Shown: piece after piece, positions 1 through 9,169 of the stretch | Numbering within the stretch: position 1 is the stretch's first letter | How the letters are laid out: each line of letters opens with the position of its first letter | DNA from: Oscillibacter faecalis_A | GTDB taxonomy: Bacteria; Bacillota; Clostridia; Oscillospirales; Oscillospiraceae | Length of the DNA: 64,000 bases | Direction: 5' to 3' | Assembly: GCF_029218125.1 (NCBI RefSeq) | Contig: NZ_JARFXX010000010.1 | Span: 1 to 64,000, forward strand | Notes under the pieces: generated by a model | The model's database searches: none | What the model saw: the letters and a program-made list of their open reading frames with translations, nothing else | Told to the model about the DNA's origin: nothing | Program-made: the position numbers and the translations under genes

Positions 1-2
1 GA

Positions 3-122
3 AACAAAAAAGCAATTAAAGCTTACATCCAAAATCAACTGCAAGAGGACCAAATAGCCGACCAGATAAGCATCAAGGAATTCGTAGACCCGTTTACGGG
101 TAGCAAGAATACCAAGGCATAA
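3..122 (+). CDS. 3' end of an unrecognised gene (truncated by window edge)
   Basis: An open frame enters from the left edge and stops at TAA 120-122, giving a 39-residue C-terminal tail rich in Lys, Gln and Asp that ends in GSKNTKA. The stretch is clearly more A-rich than the genes to its right, which may mean a different origin. Nothing in the tail is diagnostic, so I assign no function. The missing upstream part would decide it. Confidence 0.45.
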   Translation, partial: NKKAIKAYIQNQLQEDQIADQISIKEFVDPFTGSKNTKA

Positions 123-128
123 CAAAAA

Positions 129-250
129 CCCCTTAAGGGGTAGCCCGAGAAAGCAATGCAATCGGCAAATCTTTTCGGGCCCCTTAAGGGGCTTTGTCCG
201 CATAAAGCCCTTATAGGGCTTACTCAAGCCTCCGGCTTAGCCGGAGGTTT
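129..250. repeat. Cluster of palindromes between two convergent genes, probably terminators
   Basis: Four dyads lie in about 120 bases: CCCCTTAAGGGG at 129-140 and again at 180-191, AAGCCCT-TAT-AGGGCTT at 205-221, and CCTCCGG-CTTAG-CCGGAGG at 229-247 followed by a short T run on the plus strand. A looser pair, GCCCGA near 143 and TCGGGC at 175-180, encloses part of the cluster. The position between the stop of the left gene and the stop of fba fits bidirectional termination, but the duplicated CCCCTTAAGGGG motif is more than one terminator needs. Confidence 0.55.
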
Positions 251-277
251 TGACTACTTCAGTGTGTGCACACCTGC

Positions 278-1246
278 TCATGCCTTGCCGGCGCAGCCGA
301 GAACGTCCACCAGCTTGTGGCGGACCAACTCCTTGATATTGGCCCGGGCGGGCTTGAGATACTCACGGGGGTCAAACTTATCGGGATGCTCCTCCATAAA
401 CTGACGGATGGTGCCCGTCATGGCCAAGCGCAAGTCGGAGTCAATGTTGATCTTGCAGACGGACAGCTTTGCGGCCTGCCGCAGCTGATCCTCCGGTACG
501 CCGATGGCGTTGGGCATTTTGCCGCCATGCTCGTTAATCATCTTGACATACTCCTGCGGGACAGAAGACGAACCGTGCAGCACAATGGGGAAGCCGGGAA
601 GGCGCTTGGATACCTCCTCCAAAACGTCAAAGCGCAGCGGAGGCGGCACTAAAATGCCATCAGCATTGCGGGTGCACTGCTCCGGTTTGAACTTAAACGC
701 GCCGTGAGAGGTGCCGATAGCAATGGCCAGAGAGTCGCACCCGGTCTTGGAAACAAACTCCTCTACTTCCTCTGGGCGGGTGTAGGATGCCGCATGGGCC
801 GCGACCTTGACTTCATCCTCAATGCCGGCCAGCGTTCCCAGCTCTGCCTCTACCACAACGCCGTGGTCATGGGCATACTCCACAACCTTCTTTGTAATTT
901 CAATATTCTCGGCAAAGGGCTTGGAGGAAGCATCAATCATAACAGAGGTAAAGCCGCCGTCAATGCAGCTCTTGCAGGTTTCAAAGTCCGGGCCATGGTC
1001 CAGATGCAGGACAATAGGAATATCCGGGCAACATTCCACCGCCGCTTCCACCAGCTTTACAAGATAGGTGTGATTGGCATAGGCACGGGCGCCCTTTGAA
1101 ACCTGAAGAATCACGGGAGCGTGCTCCTCCTGACAGGCCTCGGTAATGCCCTGCACGATTTCCATATTATTGACGTTGAAAGCGCCGATGGCATACCCAC
1201 CGTCATAGGCTTTTCTGAACATTTCGGTCGAAGTAACCAGTGGCAT
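278..1246 (-). CDS. fba: Class II fructose-1,6-bisphosphate aldolase
   Basis: Cleaves fructose 1,6-bisphosphate to glyceraldehyde 3-phosphate and dihydroxyacetone phosphate in glycolysis, or the reverse in gluconeogenesis, using a divalent metal. The 322-residue product starts MPLVTSTEMF and carries the family landmarks: LHLDHG near residue 84, EAELG-LAG in the middle and VLHGSSS in the C-terminal half. I use the ATG at 1246 because GGGAGG lies 8 bases upstream; the frame stays open for eight more codons but without a ribosome site. It is divergent from pfp, with back-to-back promoters, so upper glycolysis is grouped here. Confidence 0.95.
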   Translation of the reverse strand: MPLVTSTEMFRKAYDGGYAIGAFNVNNMEIVQGITEACQEEHAPVILQVSKGARAYANHTYLVKLVEAAVECCPDIPIVLHLDHGPDFETCKSCIDGGFTSVMIDASSKPFAENIEITKKVVEYAHDHGVVVEAELGTLAGIEDEVKVAAHAASYTRPEEVEEFVSKTGCDSLAIAIGTSHGAFKFKPEQCTRNADGILVPPPLRFDVLEEVSKRLPGFPIVLHGSSSVPQEYVKMINEHGGKMPNAIGVPEDQLRQAAKLSVCKINIDSDLRLAMTGTIRQFMEEHPDKFDPREYLKPARANIKELVRHKLVDVLGCAGKA

Positions 1247-1361
1247 ACGATCATCCTCCCATAAGCTCATAACATATTAAACATAGTGTCCGCTTCCCCT
1301 TCAGCTCTTGGATTTTCGACAGTATCATCCTTGCCTGAAAGGAAACCGCTTTTCTGCTCCC

Positions 1362-1389
1362 ATCATATCACAGGGAAAATAAAATGCAA
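1362..1389 (-). promoter_or_regulatory. Promoter of fba (sigma-A type)
   Basis: On the minus strand TTGCAT (1384-1389), a 16-base spacer and TATGAT (1362-1367) lie upstream of fba. Only three bases separate its -35 box from that of the divergent pfp promoter. Confidence 0.65.
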
Positions 1390-1392
1390 GTA

Positions 1393-1421
1393 TTTACTTT
1401 CCCCTTCCCGAATGCTATGAT
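1393..1421 (+). promoter_or_regulatory. Promoter of pfp (sigma-A type)
   Basis: TTTACT (1393-1398), a 17-base spacer and TATGAT (1416-1421) precede the pfp ribosome site by about 30 bases. Confidence 0.6.
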
Positions 1422-1467
1422 GTAAGTAATCTTGCGTAAGCACCATTTGAAACAGGAGGAACTTTTC

Positions 1468-2706
1468 ATGAGTGAACTGAAAGGCGCGTGTATTTTCGGT
1501 CAGTCCGGCGGTCCCACTTCTGTCATCAACGCCAGCGCCTATGGCGTTATTGAAACTGCGTTGAAAAATCCGAATATCACCCGTGTGCTGGGCGCGGAGC
1601 ACGGCATCAAGGGTGTACTGAATGACCGTCTTTTTGATATGGGTCAGGAGGACGCCGCAGAGCTGGAGCTATTGAAGTATACTCCCTCCTCCGCGCTGGG
1701 CTCCTGCCGCTACAAAATGGCGGACCCCGAAGCGGACGATACGGACTATCAGCGCATTTTAGAGATATTCAAAAAGTACGATGTCCGATACTTTTTCTAC
1801 AACGGCGGCAACGATTCCATGGACACCTGCAACAAAATCTCCAAGTATATGCAGAAGGTCGGCTATGAGTGCCGTGTCATGGGCGTCCCCAAGACCATTG
1901 ACAATGACCTGTTCGGCACGGATCACTGCCCCGGCTTCGCCTCTGCCGCCAAGTACATCGCAACAAGCTGCATGGAGGTTTATCAGGACGCCCGGGTCTA
2001 CGATACCGGCATGATCTGCATCATTGAGATCATGGGCCGCCACGCCGGCTGGCTGGCCGGTTCCGCCGCGCTGGCCACTGCCTATGGCGCCGGCCCGGAC
2101 TTGATTTATCTCCCCGAAACGGACTTTGATATGGAGCGTTTCCTCAGCGATGTGGAGCGCATTTATAAGGAAAAGGGCAACTGCATGGTCGCGGTGTCCG
2201 AGGGTATCCACTATGCCGACGGCACCTTTGTCTCCGAGGCTAAAACCTCCGCTACCGATGGCTTCGGCCACGCGCAGTTGGGCGGTCTGGCCGCGCATCT
2301 GGCCGCCGTTGTCAAGGAAAAGACCGGTGCCAAGGTCCGCGGTATTGAGCTGAGCCTCCTTCAGCGCTGCGGCGCTCATCTTGCCTCCGAAACGGACATT
2401 GAGGAGGCCATCATGAGCGGAAAGGCCGCTGTTGAAAACGCTGTGAACGGCGTGACCGATAAAATGGTGGGCTTCGAGCGGAGCTGCGAGGACGGAAAAT
2501 ACATCTGCAAGACCAAGCTGCTGCCCCTTACTGACGTTGCCAACACGGAAAAGAAGGTTCCCCTTGAATGGATCAATCCAGCGCACAACGGCGTGGAGCA
2601 GTCCTTTATCGACTATGTGCTGCCGCTGATTCAAGGCGAGCCGAAGCTGCCGAAAGTAGATTCCCTCCCCCGCTTCGCCAAGTTGAAAAAGGTACTGGTC
2701 AAGTAA
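1468..2706 (+). CDS. pfp: Pyrophosphate-dependent 6-phosphofructokinase
   Basis: Phosphorylates fructose 6-phosphate with pyrophosphate, probably reversibly. The 412-residue product has GQSGGPTSVIN at the N-terminus, GGNDS at 113-117 and PKTIDND at 141-147. In this family an Asp in place of the second Gly of GGDGS, together with Lys rather than Gly before TIDND, marks use of PPi instead of ATP; both are present. The start is the ATG at 1468, after AGGAGG; an in-frame upstream ATG at 1432 lies within the likely leader. With fba opposite, it suggests a PPi-saving glycolysis. Confidence 0.93.
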   Translation: MSELKGACIFGQSGGPTSVINASAYGVIETALKNPNITRVLGAEHGIKGVLNDRLFDMGQEDAAELELLKYTPSSALGSCRYKMADPEADDTDYQRILEIFKKYDVRYFFYNGGNDSMDTCNKISKYMQKVGYECRVMGVPKTIDNDLFGTDHCPGFASAAKYIATSCMEVYQDARVYDTGMICIIEIMGRHAGWLAGSAALATAYGAGPDLIYLPETDFDMERFLSDVERIYKEKGNCMVAVSEGIHYADGTFVSEAKTSATDGFGHAQLGGLAAHLAAVVKEKTGAKVRGIELSLLQRCGAHLASETDIEEAIMSGKAAVENAVNGVTDKMVGFERSCEDGKYICKTKLLPLTDVANTEKKVPLEWINPAHNGVEQSFIDYVLPLIQGEPKLPKVDSLPRFAKLKKVLVK

Positions 2707-2772
2707 GGCTATTCTGTGTCTGTGGTAAGTGACTGCACCAGCTAATCCGGCTTTCTGAAATCATAATTACCA

Positions 2773-2809
2773 AAAAGCGGAAGTGTTTTAAAAAAACACT
2801 TCCGCTTTT
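2773..2809. terminator. Bidirectional terminator between pfp and recN
   Basis: AAAAGCGGAAGTGTTTT and its exact complement enclose a short A-rich loop; the A and T ends can serve as a U tract in either direction. The two flanking genes converge here. Confidence 0.85.
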
Positions 2810-2849
2810 GTATGTTCAATTTAAGCAGCCTGCAAGCCAGCCTGTCTGC

Positions 2850-4541
2850 TTACCTCTCGCGCAGCTGTGCACGGTAAGCCGCCGCCTGATCCAGTATATC
2901 CGCCGCGCTGGCCAGCAGTGCGTCCGTCACCTGACTGCCGCCGGTGATGCGGGCGATCTCCGCCTTTCGCGCCTCGCGGTCCAACTCGACCACCTTTGTA
3001 AAGGTCCGTCCGTTCTGTTCGCCCTTTTCCACCAGGAAATGCGTACCAGCCATGGCCGCAAGCTGTGGCAAATGCGTGACGCACAGCACCTGCTTATGGC
3101 AGGCAAGCTGTGCCAGCTTTTCAGCTACCTTCTGTGCCGCCCGGCCGGACACGCCGGTGTCCACCTCGTCAAAAACCAGCGTAGCGATCTGCTCCTGCTC
3201 TGCCAGCACATTTTTCAGTGCCAGCATAATGCGGGCCAACTCGCCGCCGGAGGCGATTTTGGAAATTGGGCGCAGCGCTTCTCCGGCGTTGGCTGACATC
3301 AGGAAACGAACGGTGTCACAGCCATCTGTCCCCGGCTCCTTAGCCGCAAAATCAACGGAAAAGCGGACCTTTTCCATATCAAGCTCCCGCAGCTCTTTCT
3401 GGATTCGCTGCTCCAGTCGCTCTCCTCCCTTTTTGCGAGCCTGCGTCAGCGCTTTTCCGGCGCGCTCCACCGCTTCCCCAGCCCTTTTCAGTTTTTGCTC
3501 CAACTGAAGCCGCAAATCGTCCGCCGTTTCCATTGCATTCAGCTCGTCACGGCAGCGCTCCTGATAGGCGATCATGTCCTCCACAGTGGCCCCATATTTC
3601 TTTTTCAGACGGTAAAGCTGGTCTGTCCGCGCCTCCGCTGCGTCCAACTCCGCAGGAGAAAAGTCAAATTCCTCCCGCTTATCCCGAATGACCTCGGCAA
3701 GGTCAAACGCTTCACAGCGAAGGGTTTCCACACGCTTGAACAGTTCTTCCATATCACCGTTCAGGTGCCGGATGCCGCTCAGCGAATCCTCAGCCTTACG
3801 AATTGCAGACACTGCACCATCTTCCGCATCATCGCCGTTCAGGCAGTAATCCGCTCCGGACAGCGCGGAAATATACTTTTCACCGTTGCGAAGCAGCTCT
3901 CTCCGGGCGTTCAGCTCCTCCTCCTCGCCGGGGACCAGCTCCGCGCGCTCCAGCTCATCGATCTGGTAGCGCAGGGAATCCATCCGCCGTTCCTTCTCCG
4001 CATCGTCCATTTCCAGTGCTCGAAGCTGCTTGCGGATATCACACAGGACGTCATAGTCTTTTTTGTAAGCGGACAAAGATCCTGCTGTCTGCCCGAAACG
4101 GTCCAGATAAGCGAGATGCCGACTCTCGTCCAAAAGCAGTTGTCCGTCATGCTGGCCGTGGATATTCAGCAGCTCCTTGCCGATTTGGCGGAGTTGTGTC
4201 ACCGTCAGCGGACGTCCGTTTACGCGGCAAATGCTTTTCCCCTCACTGCTGATCTCGCGCTGGAGCGTAAGATTGCCCTCCTCATCCGGGGCCGCACCGT
4301 TTTCGGTAAGTCCCGGCAGATTTTCCGGCACATCTGAAAAAATGGCGCTGACAAACGCTTTATCCGCACCGGTGCGAATCTGCTCCCGGGAGGTCCGTCC
4401 GCCTAAGACCGCCTCCATGGCATCAATCACGATGGACTTTCCCGCGCCGGTCTCGCCGGTCAGGGCATTAAAGCCGGGCCGGAATGCAATATCCGCCAGC
4501 TCGATCACAGCAATATTCTCGATGTGAAGCAGCTCCAGCAT
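2850..4541 (-). CDS. recN: DNA repair ATPase RecN (SMC-like)
   Basis: An SMC-family ATPase acting early in double-strand-break repair. The 563-residue product starts MLELLHIENIAVI. The N-terminal Walker A is GETGAGKS near residue 30; the long middle is rich in Glu, Arg and Leu, as expected for coiled coil, and includes a QHDGQLLLDE stretch. The C-terminal ABC signature SGGELARIMLALK is followed by Walker B LVFDEVDTGVSG. The start follows GAGGAG with 9-base spacing. It closes the nadK-argR-recN order typical of Firmicutes and ends at a shared terminator. Confidence 0.95.
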   Translation of the reverse strand: MLELLHIENIAVIELADIAFRPGFNALTGETGAGKSIVIDAMEAVLGGRTSREQIRTGADKAFVSAIFSDVPENLPGLTENGAAPDEEGNLTLQREISSEGKSICRVNGRPLTVTQLRQIGKELLNIHGQHDGQLLLDESRHLAYLDRFGQTAGSLSAYKKDYDVLCDIRKQLRALEMDDAEKERRMDSLRYQIDELERAELVPGEEEELNARRELLRNGEKYISALSGADYCLNGDDAEDGAVSAIRKAEDSLSGIRHLNGDMEELFKRVETLRCEAFDLAEVIRDKREEFDFSPAELDAAEARTDQLYRLKKKYGATVEDMIAYQERCRDELNAMETADDLRLQLEQKLKRAGEAVERAGKALTQARKKGGERLEQRIQKELRELDMEKVRFSVDFAAKEPGTDGCDTVRFLMSANAGEALRPISKIASGGELARIMLALKNVLAEQEQIATLVFDEVDTGVSGRAAQKVAEKLAQLACHKQVLCVTHLPQLAAMAGTHFLVEKGEQNGRTFTKVVELDREARKAEIARITGGSQVTDALLASAADILDQAAAYRAQLRER

Positions 4542-4563
4542 ATTTATCCACTCCTCGTGAACG

Positions 4564-5013
4564 TTATAGCATTTCCTGTATCTCTTGGCAGAACGTCTCC
4601 GCACTGGCATTGTCCCGCATCACAACAAAGACCGTATTCTCCCCGGCCAGCGTACCCACAATGCCGTTGATGTCCATGTGATCCAGCGCCTCGCAGGCGC
4701 CGCCGGCCAGACCGGCCAGCGTTTTAAATACCACGATATTCTGGGCCGCCTCCACGCTGGTAATACTCTCATGGAAAATCGTCCGCAGCTTATCGGCGAT
4801 ATTGAGATGAGCCCGACTGTGGGACACCGCGTATTTATAAGTCCCCTGCCCTGCCGGTTCCTTCACAAGATGCAGCTGCTTGATATCCCGTGAAATCGTT
4901 GCCTGCGTACTCGCAACGCCTCGCTGCCGGAGCCGCTCCAAAAGCTGCTCCTGCGTTTCAATGGCTTCCTTTGCAATAATGTCAAGAATCAGGGATTGTC
5001 TGTTGTTCTTCAT
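4564..5013 (-). CDS. argR: Arginine repressor ArgR
   Basis: An arginine-responsive repressor of arginine biosynthesis genes, normally hexameric. The 149-residue product has an N-terminal winged helix with STQATISRDIK and a C-terminal oligomerisation/arginine domain with GTLAGENTVFVV. Its ATG overlaps the nadK stop by four bases (ATGA), so the two are translationally coupled. No arginine gene lies in the window; this location beside recN is the usual firmicute one. Confidence 0.94.
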   Translation of the reverse strand: MKNNRQSLILDIIAKEAIETQEQLLERLRQRGVASTQATISRDIKQLHLVKEPAGQGTYKYAVSHSRAHLNIADKLRTIFHESITSVEAAQNIVVFKTLAGLAGGACEALDHMDINGIVGTLAGENTVFVVMRDNASAETFCQEIQEML

Positions 5014-5888
5014 GCCTGAAACCCTCCCGGCAGCATTTTCTGAGCAAATACCTCGCAGAAGCTCTTTTCGGAAAGATGCGCCAAGCGGGTCACATGGCGG
5101 CTGCGGCGAATCTGCACAATATCATTTGAATAAAGCGGAAACGCCCTGCTCTCGTCCACAAACAGGAAGACCGGCTTGCGGCCATTGCGTTCCAGTTCCA
5201 CGGTCAGGGTGTGCTCCGGCGAAAGGATATAAGAGGAAAACCTCATGTTATGCGTACAGATCGGCGTCAGCGCCATGGTCTGCGCCACAGGCTCCACCAC
5301 AGGTCCGCCCGCCGAAAGCGAATACGCTGTCGAGCCGGTAGGCGTTGCGATAATGACGCCATCTCCCGCAATATCCGCCAAGTGCCTGCCATCCGAGGAT
5401 ATTTTCAGATGAATCACATGGGAGATCGGTCCCTCCCGAATCACAGCGTCATTCAGGCCCATGTTGGTATATACCTGCTTACCATCCCGCAGCACGGAAA
5501 CATCCAGCATCATGCGTTCCTCAATGGGGAATGTCCAGCCCTGCAAGCCCTTCAGAGCCTCCAGCGCATTGACCTCAAGCTCCGCAAGGAAGCCCAATCC
5601 GCCCATGTTGATTCCCAGCATCGGCAGCTTGTGCAGCGCCGCCAGCTTTGCAAGATGCAAAATCGTTCCGTCGCCGCCCAGTGTGATGATGAGGCTTGCA
5701 GTCTTTAATTCTGGCAGGATGGGCTTCACCGGGAGATTTCCAAACGCGCCGGCCTTCGGGTCGCGGAAGGGCGAACAGACCACCGTTTTAAACCCAACGC
5801 TCTGCAAAAGCTGTATGGCAGTGGTGGTTGCCTTCATACCTCGGTCCCGATCCGGATTCGGGCAAAGAATGATCGTTTTCTGCTCCAT
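5010..5888 (-). CDS. nadK: NAD kinase
   Basis: Phosphorylates NAD to NADP. The 292-residue product has GGDGT at 71-75, NMGGLGFL and the C-terminal TPTGSTAYSLSAGGP segment of the NAD-binding site. The start overlaps the tlyA stop in a TAATG arrangement, and its own stop overlaps argR. Confidence 0.95.
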   Translation of the reverse strand: MEQKTIILCPNPDRDRGMKATTTAIQLLQSVGFKTVVCSPFRDPKAGAFGNLPVKPILPELKTASLIITLGGDGTILHLAKLAALHKLPMLGINMGGLGFLAELEVNALEALKGLQGWTFPIEERMMLDVSVLRDGKQVYTNMGLNDAVIREGPISHVIHLKISSDGRHLADIAGDGVIIATPTGSTAYSLSAGGPVVEPVAQTMALTPICTHNMRFSSYILSPEHTLTVELERNGRKPVFLFVDESRAFPLYSNDIVQIRRSRHVTRLAHLSEKSFCEVFAQKMLPGGFQA

Positions 5889-6709
5889 TACGTATGCCCC
5901 TCTCCGTGCTCATTCAGCGCCTCGTGTGATTCGGCCACCAGTGCGTCCAAGTCAAACGTCTGCGCCGCTTCAGCGCCTTTTTTCAGGAAGCCCAGATATT
6001 CAATATTTCCCTCCGGCCCCCGAATCGGCGAATAGGTCAGACCCAGAACGCCGAAGCCGGCTTCCTGTGCGTGCTCCAGATAATGCTCAAGGACCTCCTT
6101 ATGCACGGTCGGGTCGCGGACAACACCCTTTTTCCCGACCTTTTCCCGGCCGGCTTCAAACTGCGGCTTCACAAGGCTGGCCACACAGCCGCCGTCCTTC
6201 AGGATACCGGCCACCGCCGGAAGAATCAGCTTCAGAGAAATGAAGCTGACATCAATGGACGCAAAATCCAGCTCATCCGAGATCTGTTCATGGCTTAGAT
6301 ATCGAGCATTCGTCCGCTCCATACAAACGACCCGCGGGTCCTCCCGGAGTTTCCATGCAAGCTGTCCGTATCCCACATCCACCGCGTAAACCTTACTGGC
6401 GCCGTTTTGTAGCATACAATCCGTAAAGCCGCCGGTAGAGGCGCCGATATCGCCGCAGATACAGCCGTGCAAATCAATGGGAAATTCCGCCATGGCCTTT
6501 TCCAGCTTCAAGCCGCCGCGGCTGACATATTTCAGCGTATTGCCCCGAATCTCAATGGGAGCATCATTGGGAACTGCGGTTCCGGGCTTATCTACCCGCT
6601 GCCCGTTCACAAAGACCAGACCGCTCATAATGGTAGCCTGCGCCTTCTGGCGGCTCTCCTGAAGTCCGCGTTCTGTCAGCAATAGATCCAGTCTTGTTTT
6701 GTTACTCAC
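5888..6709 (-). CDS. tlyA: TlyA-family rRNA 2'-O-methyltransferase (S4 + FtsJ domains)
   Basis: The 273-residue product joins an N-terminal S4 RNA-binding domain (residues about 3-65, SGLVFVNGQRVDKPG) to an FtsJ-like methyltransferase with SAM motif GDIGASTGGFTDCML. Characterised homologues 2'-O-methylate rRNA cytidines; the old name hemolysin A is misleading. The start is GTG at 6707-6709, eight bases inside the end of dxs, with GGAGG placed within dxs. Confidence 0.9.
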   Translation of the reverse strand: MSNKTRLDLLLTERGLQESRQKAQATIMSGLVFVNGQRVDKPGTAVPNDAPIEIRGNTLKYVSRGGLKLEKAMAEFPIDLHGCICGDIGASTGGFTDCMLQNGASKVYAVDVGYGQLAWKLREDPRVVCMERTNARYLSHEQISDELDFASIDVSFISLKLILPAVAGILKDGGCVASLVKPQFEAGREKVGKKGVVRDPTVHKEVLEHYLEHAQEAGFGVLGLTYSPIRGPEGNIEYLGFLKKGAEAAQTFDLDALVAESHEALNEHGEGHT

Positions 6710-8558
6710 GGGATAGAGCCTCCTTTACTGCCCGATATACACCGTCCGCGTCCAGTCCAAACCGTTCTTGCAGTTGCTCTACGGTTCCTTCCGGTACAAA
6801 GCGGTCCTTCAAATTTTGCAGAATGACCCGGCGGCATTGCCGCCCCGACTCAGCCAGCAGTGCGGCGATCTGCTGGCCGATGCTACCGTTTTCAAAGCAA
6901 TCCTCCAGCACGAGAACTGTATCCGCACCATCAAGCTCTCGAAGCAGCGCGGAGGTATCCAGGGGCGCAATGCGGTTCAGCTTCACAACACGAGTGGAAA
7001 TTCCGTCTCGCTCCAGCCGCTCCGCCGCGTCAAGCACCTGATTGATCAAAATTCCATAAGAAACCAGCACTGCCTGATGTCCGTCCCGAAGACGCACTAC
7101 CGCTTGGCTGCCTGTGTCCTGTGTAAAATGCCCCTCCCCGCCTCTCGGATAGCGGAGCGCGACAGGACCTTGGATTTCAAATAATGCCTGCCGCGTCATG
7201 GAACGCAACTCGGATAGGCTGGAGGGACACAGCACGGTAAAGCCCGGGATGCCGGTCAGGTACGATATGTCCAGACAGCCGTGGTGCGTTTCTCCATCGG
7301 CCCCCACCAGTCCGGCCCGATCCACACCCAGCACCACATGGAGCTTTTGAAGGGCAACATCGTGAAACAGCATATCATAGCTTCGCTGTAAAAATGTGGA
7401 GTATACGGCAAACACGGGAATCATCCCCTGCTTTGCCATACCGGCAGCCATGGAAACCGCATGGCCCTCGGCAATCCCCACATCGAAAAGCCGCTCCGGG
7501 TATGCCTTGGCAAAGGCTGCCAGCCCGGTTCCGTCCTCCATAGCGGCTGTAATGGCACAAACCTTTTCACTCTCTGCAGCGCAATCAGTCAAAGTTTTTC
7601 CAAATGTACTTGAGAAAGTCTCGCCTCCCGGCTGTAGAGTCAGGCCGGTTTGAGGGTCAAAGGGAGCAATTCCGTGGAATTTTCCCGGATTTCGCTCAGC
7701 AAAGGGATAGCCCTTTCCCTTTTTTGTATGGACATGGACCACCACCGGCCCGGTCAGTTCTTTAGCCCATTGCAGCATATCGCACAGCCGGGGCAGATCA
7801 TGTCCGTCAATAGGCCCGAGGTAGGTAAAGCCCATATCCTCGAACAGCGTACTGCTGGGCCACAGCGCTTTTTTCAGTTCGGTTTTCAGCCGGTGGTTAA
7901 ACCGGTAGATGGGCGACTGCACCGGATTTGCGCCGAATAGACGCCGATACCACTTTTTAAAATGATAGTACGCAGGCTTTGCCCGCAGCTGCGCCAAATG
8001 ACGGGGAAGCGCCCCGACATTTGGGTCGATGGACATTCCATTGTCATTCACGATTACAATTAGATGCTCATGAGACGCTCCAGCATTGTTCAATCCCTCA
8101 TAGGCAAGTCCGCCGGTCAAGGCTCCGTCGCCAATCAGCGCCAACACTTGATAATCCTGATGCTGTAATGTTCTTGCCCTTGCCATACCAAGCGCGACCG
8201 ACACGGAGTTGGACGCATGGCCGGCAATGAAGGCGTCATGGATGCTCTCATGTGGCTTTGGAAAGCCGGAGAGACCATCCAGCTGCCGCAGCGTGGAAAA
8301 AAGTTCCTGTCGCCCTGTCAGTGCCTTGTGTACATAGGCCTGATGGCCAACGTCAAATACCAGCCGGTCATGCGACGTATCAAACACACGATGGATGGCT
8401 ACAGTCAGTTCTACAACGCCCATATTGGACGCAAAATGTCCGCCGGTTTTCGACACGTTTTCCAGCAGAAACTGCCGCAGCTCAGAGCAGAGCTGTGGCA
8501 GCTGTTTTTGTTGAAGTGCCCTGACATCCTCAGGGGAATGAATTATATCCAGAATCAC
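6702..8558 (-). CDS. dxs: 1-deoxy-D-xylulose-5-phosphate synthase
   Basis: First enzyme of the MEP isoprenoid pathway, condensing pyruvate and glyceraldehyde 3-phosphate with thiamine diphosphate. The 618-residue product shows VGHQAYVHK near the N-terminus, the TPP/Mg motif GDGALTGGLAYEGLNNAG, the middle transketolase domain with DRAGLVGADGETHHG and a C-terminal transketolase domain. I place the start at the GTG of MILDIIHS (8558), after GGGAGG; the longer open frame upstream has no ribosome site. It lies 26 bases after oapA and is probably cotranscribed with OLE RNA and oapA. Confidence 0.95.
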   Translation of the reverse strand: MILDIIHSPEDVRALQQKQLPQLCSELRQFLLENVSKTGGHFASNMGVVELTVAIHRVFDTSHDRLVFDVGHQAYVHKALTGRQELFSTLRQLDGLSGFPKPHESIHDAFIAGHASNSVSVALGMARARTLQHQDYQVLALIGDGALTGGLAYEGLNNAGASHEHLIVIVNDNGMSIDPNVGALPRHLAQLRAKPAYYHFKKWYRRLFGANPVQSPIYRFNHRLKTELKKALWPSSTLFEDMGFTYLGPIDGHDLPRLCDMLQWAKELTGPVVVHVHTKKGKGYPFAERNPGKFHGIAPFDPQTGLTLQPGGETFSSTFGKTLTDCAAESEKVCAITAAMEDGTGLAAFAKAYPERLFDVGIAEGHAVSMAAGMAKQGMIPVFAVYSTFLQRSYDMLFHDVALQKLHVVLGVDRAGLVGADGETHHGCLDISYLTGIPGFTVLCPSSLSELRSMTRQALFEIQGPVALRYPRGGEGHFTQDTGSQAVVRLRDGHQAVLVSYGILINQVLDAAERLERDGISTRVVKLNRIAPLDTSALLRELDGADTVLVLEDCFENGSIGQQIAALLAESGRQCRRVILQNLKDRFVPEGTVEQLQERFGLDADGVYRAVKEALSRE

Positions 8559-8584
8559 AATTGACCTCCCACGGTCAAACCAAG

Positions 8585-9142
8585 TCAGCTCCGATGGAAC
8601 AAATGCAGAAAGCGCCCCGCCCAATAGACCACCTGCTTGCTCTGCTTAATGGCAAAGGGCTTGCACATCGCCTTTCCACCGATGGTCAAACCGGAAACCA
8701 GCGCCGTAACGCCGACAGAAATGAATATGCTCTGCACATTCAGCCCCGTCTGAAGCCGCGCCACGATCACCGCGCTGGTAGCGCCGGAGACGATACCGCA
8801 GATATCGCCCACCACATCGTTGCAGATGCTTGAGACCCGATCCGCATTTTTCAAAAGCCGCAACGCCTCCTTCGCTCCCCGCTCCCTGTGGGCCGCCATG
8901 GAATGAAACGGCTTTTCGTCCGCCGAGGTCACCGCTACGCCGATAATATCAAACAAAATACCAAGACAAATGAAAAAAAGCAAAATGGCCAGCGCCAGTA
9001 CAAGCCCCGCCCGATTCAAAACCGTTTCCGAGCCGAGGCTCAATAGGCCCGAAAACAGGACCGCCATAAAAAACGCGGTAGCAGCCCAGCCATACCGCGA
9101 CGCTTCGCTTTTCACTTTTTTTTGCTTCGAAGGTTTGCTCAA
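8585..9142 (-). CDS. oapA: OLE-RNA-associated membrane protein OapA
   Basis: A 185-residue, strongly hydrophobic protein with about four membrane segments (near 19-38, 44-72, 103-130 and 136-158) and a basic N-terminus (SKPSKQKKVK). I assign it as OapA, the membrane partner of OLE RNA, from three facts: it is encoded directly downstream of the large RNA, it precedes dxs as in known OLE loci, and it carries a D-x3-D motif (Asp109, Asp113) such as is conserved in OapA. The start is TTG at 9142, seven bases after GGAGG. Automatic annotation may call such proteins CorB-like; I see no CBS domains to support ion transport. Confidence 0.8.
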   Translation of the reverse strand: MSKPSKQKKVKSEASRYGWAATAFFMAVLFSGLLSLGSETVLNRAGLVLALAILLFFICLGILFDIIGVAVTSADEKPFHSMAAHRERGAKEALRLLKNADRVSSICNDVVGDICGIVSGATSAVIVARLQTGLNVQSIFISVGVTALVSGLTIGGKAMCKPFAIKQSKQVVYWAGRFLHLFHRS

Positions 9143-9169
9143 AAAAACGCCTCCGGTTTTAACTGTATT

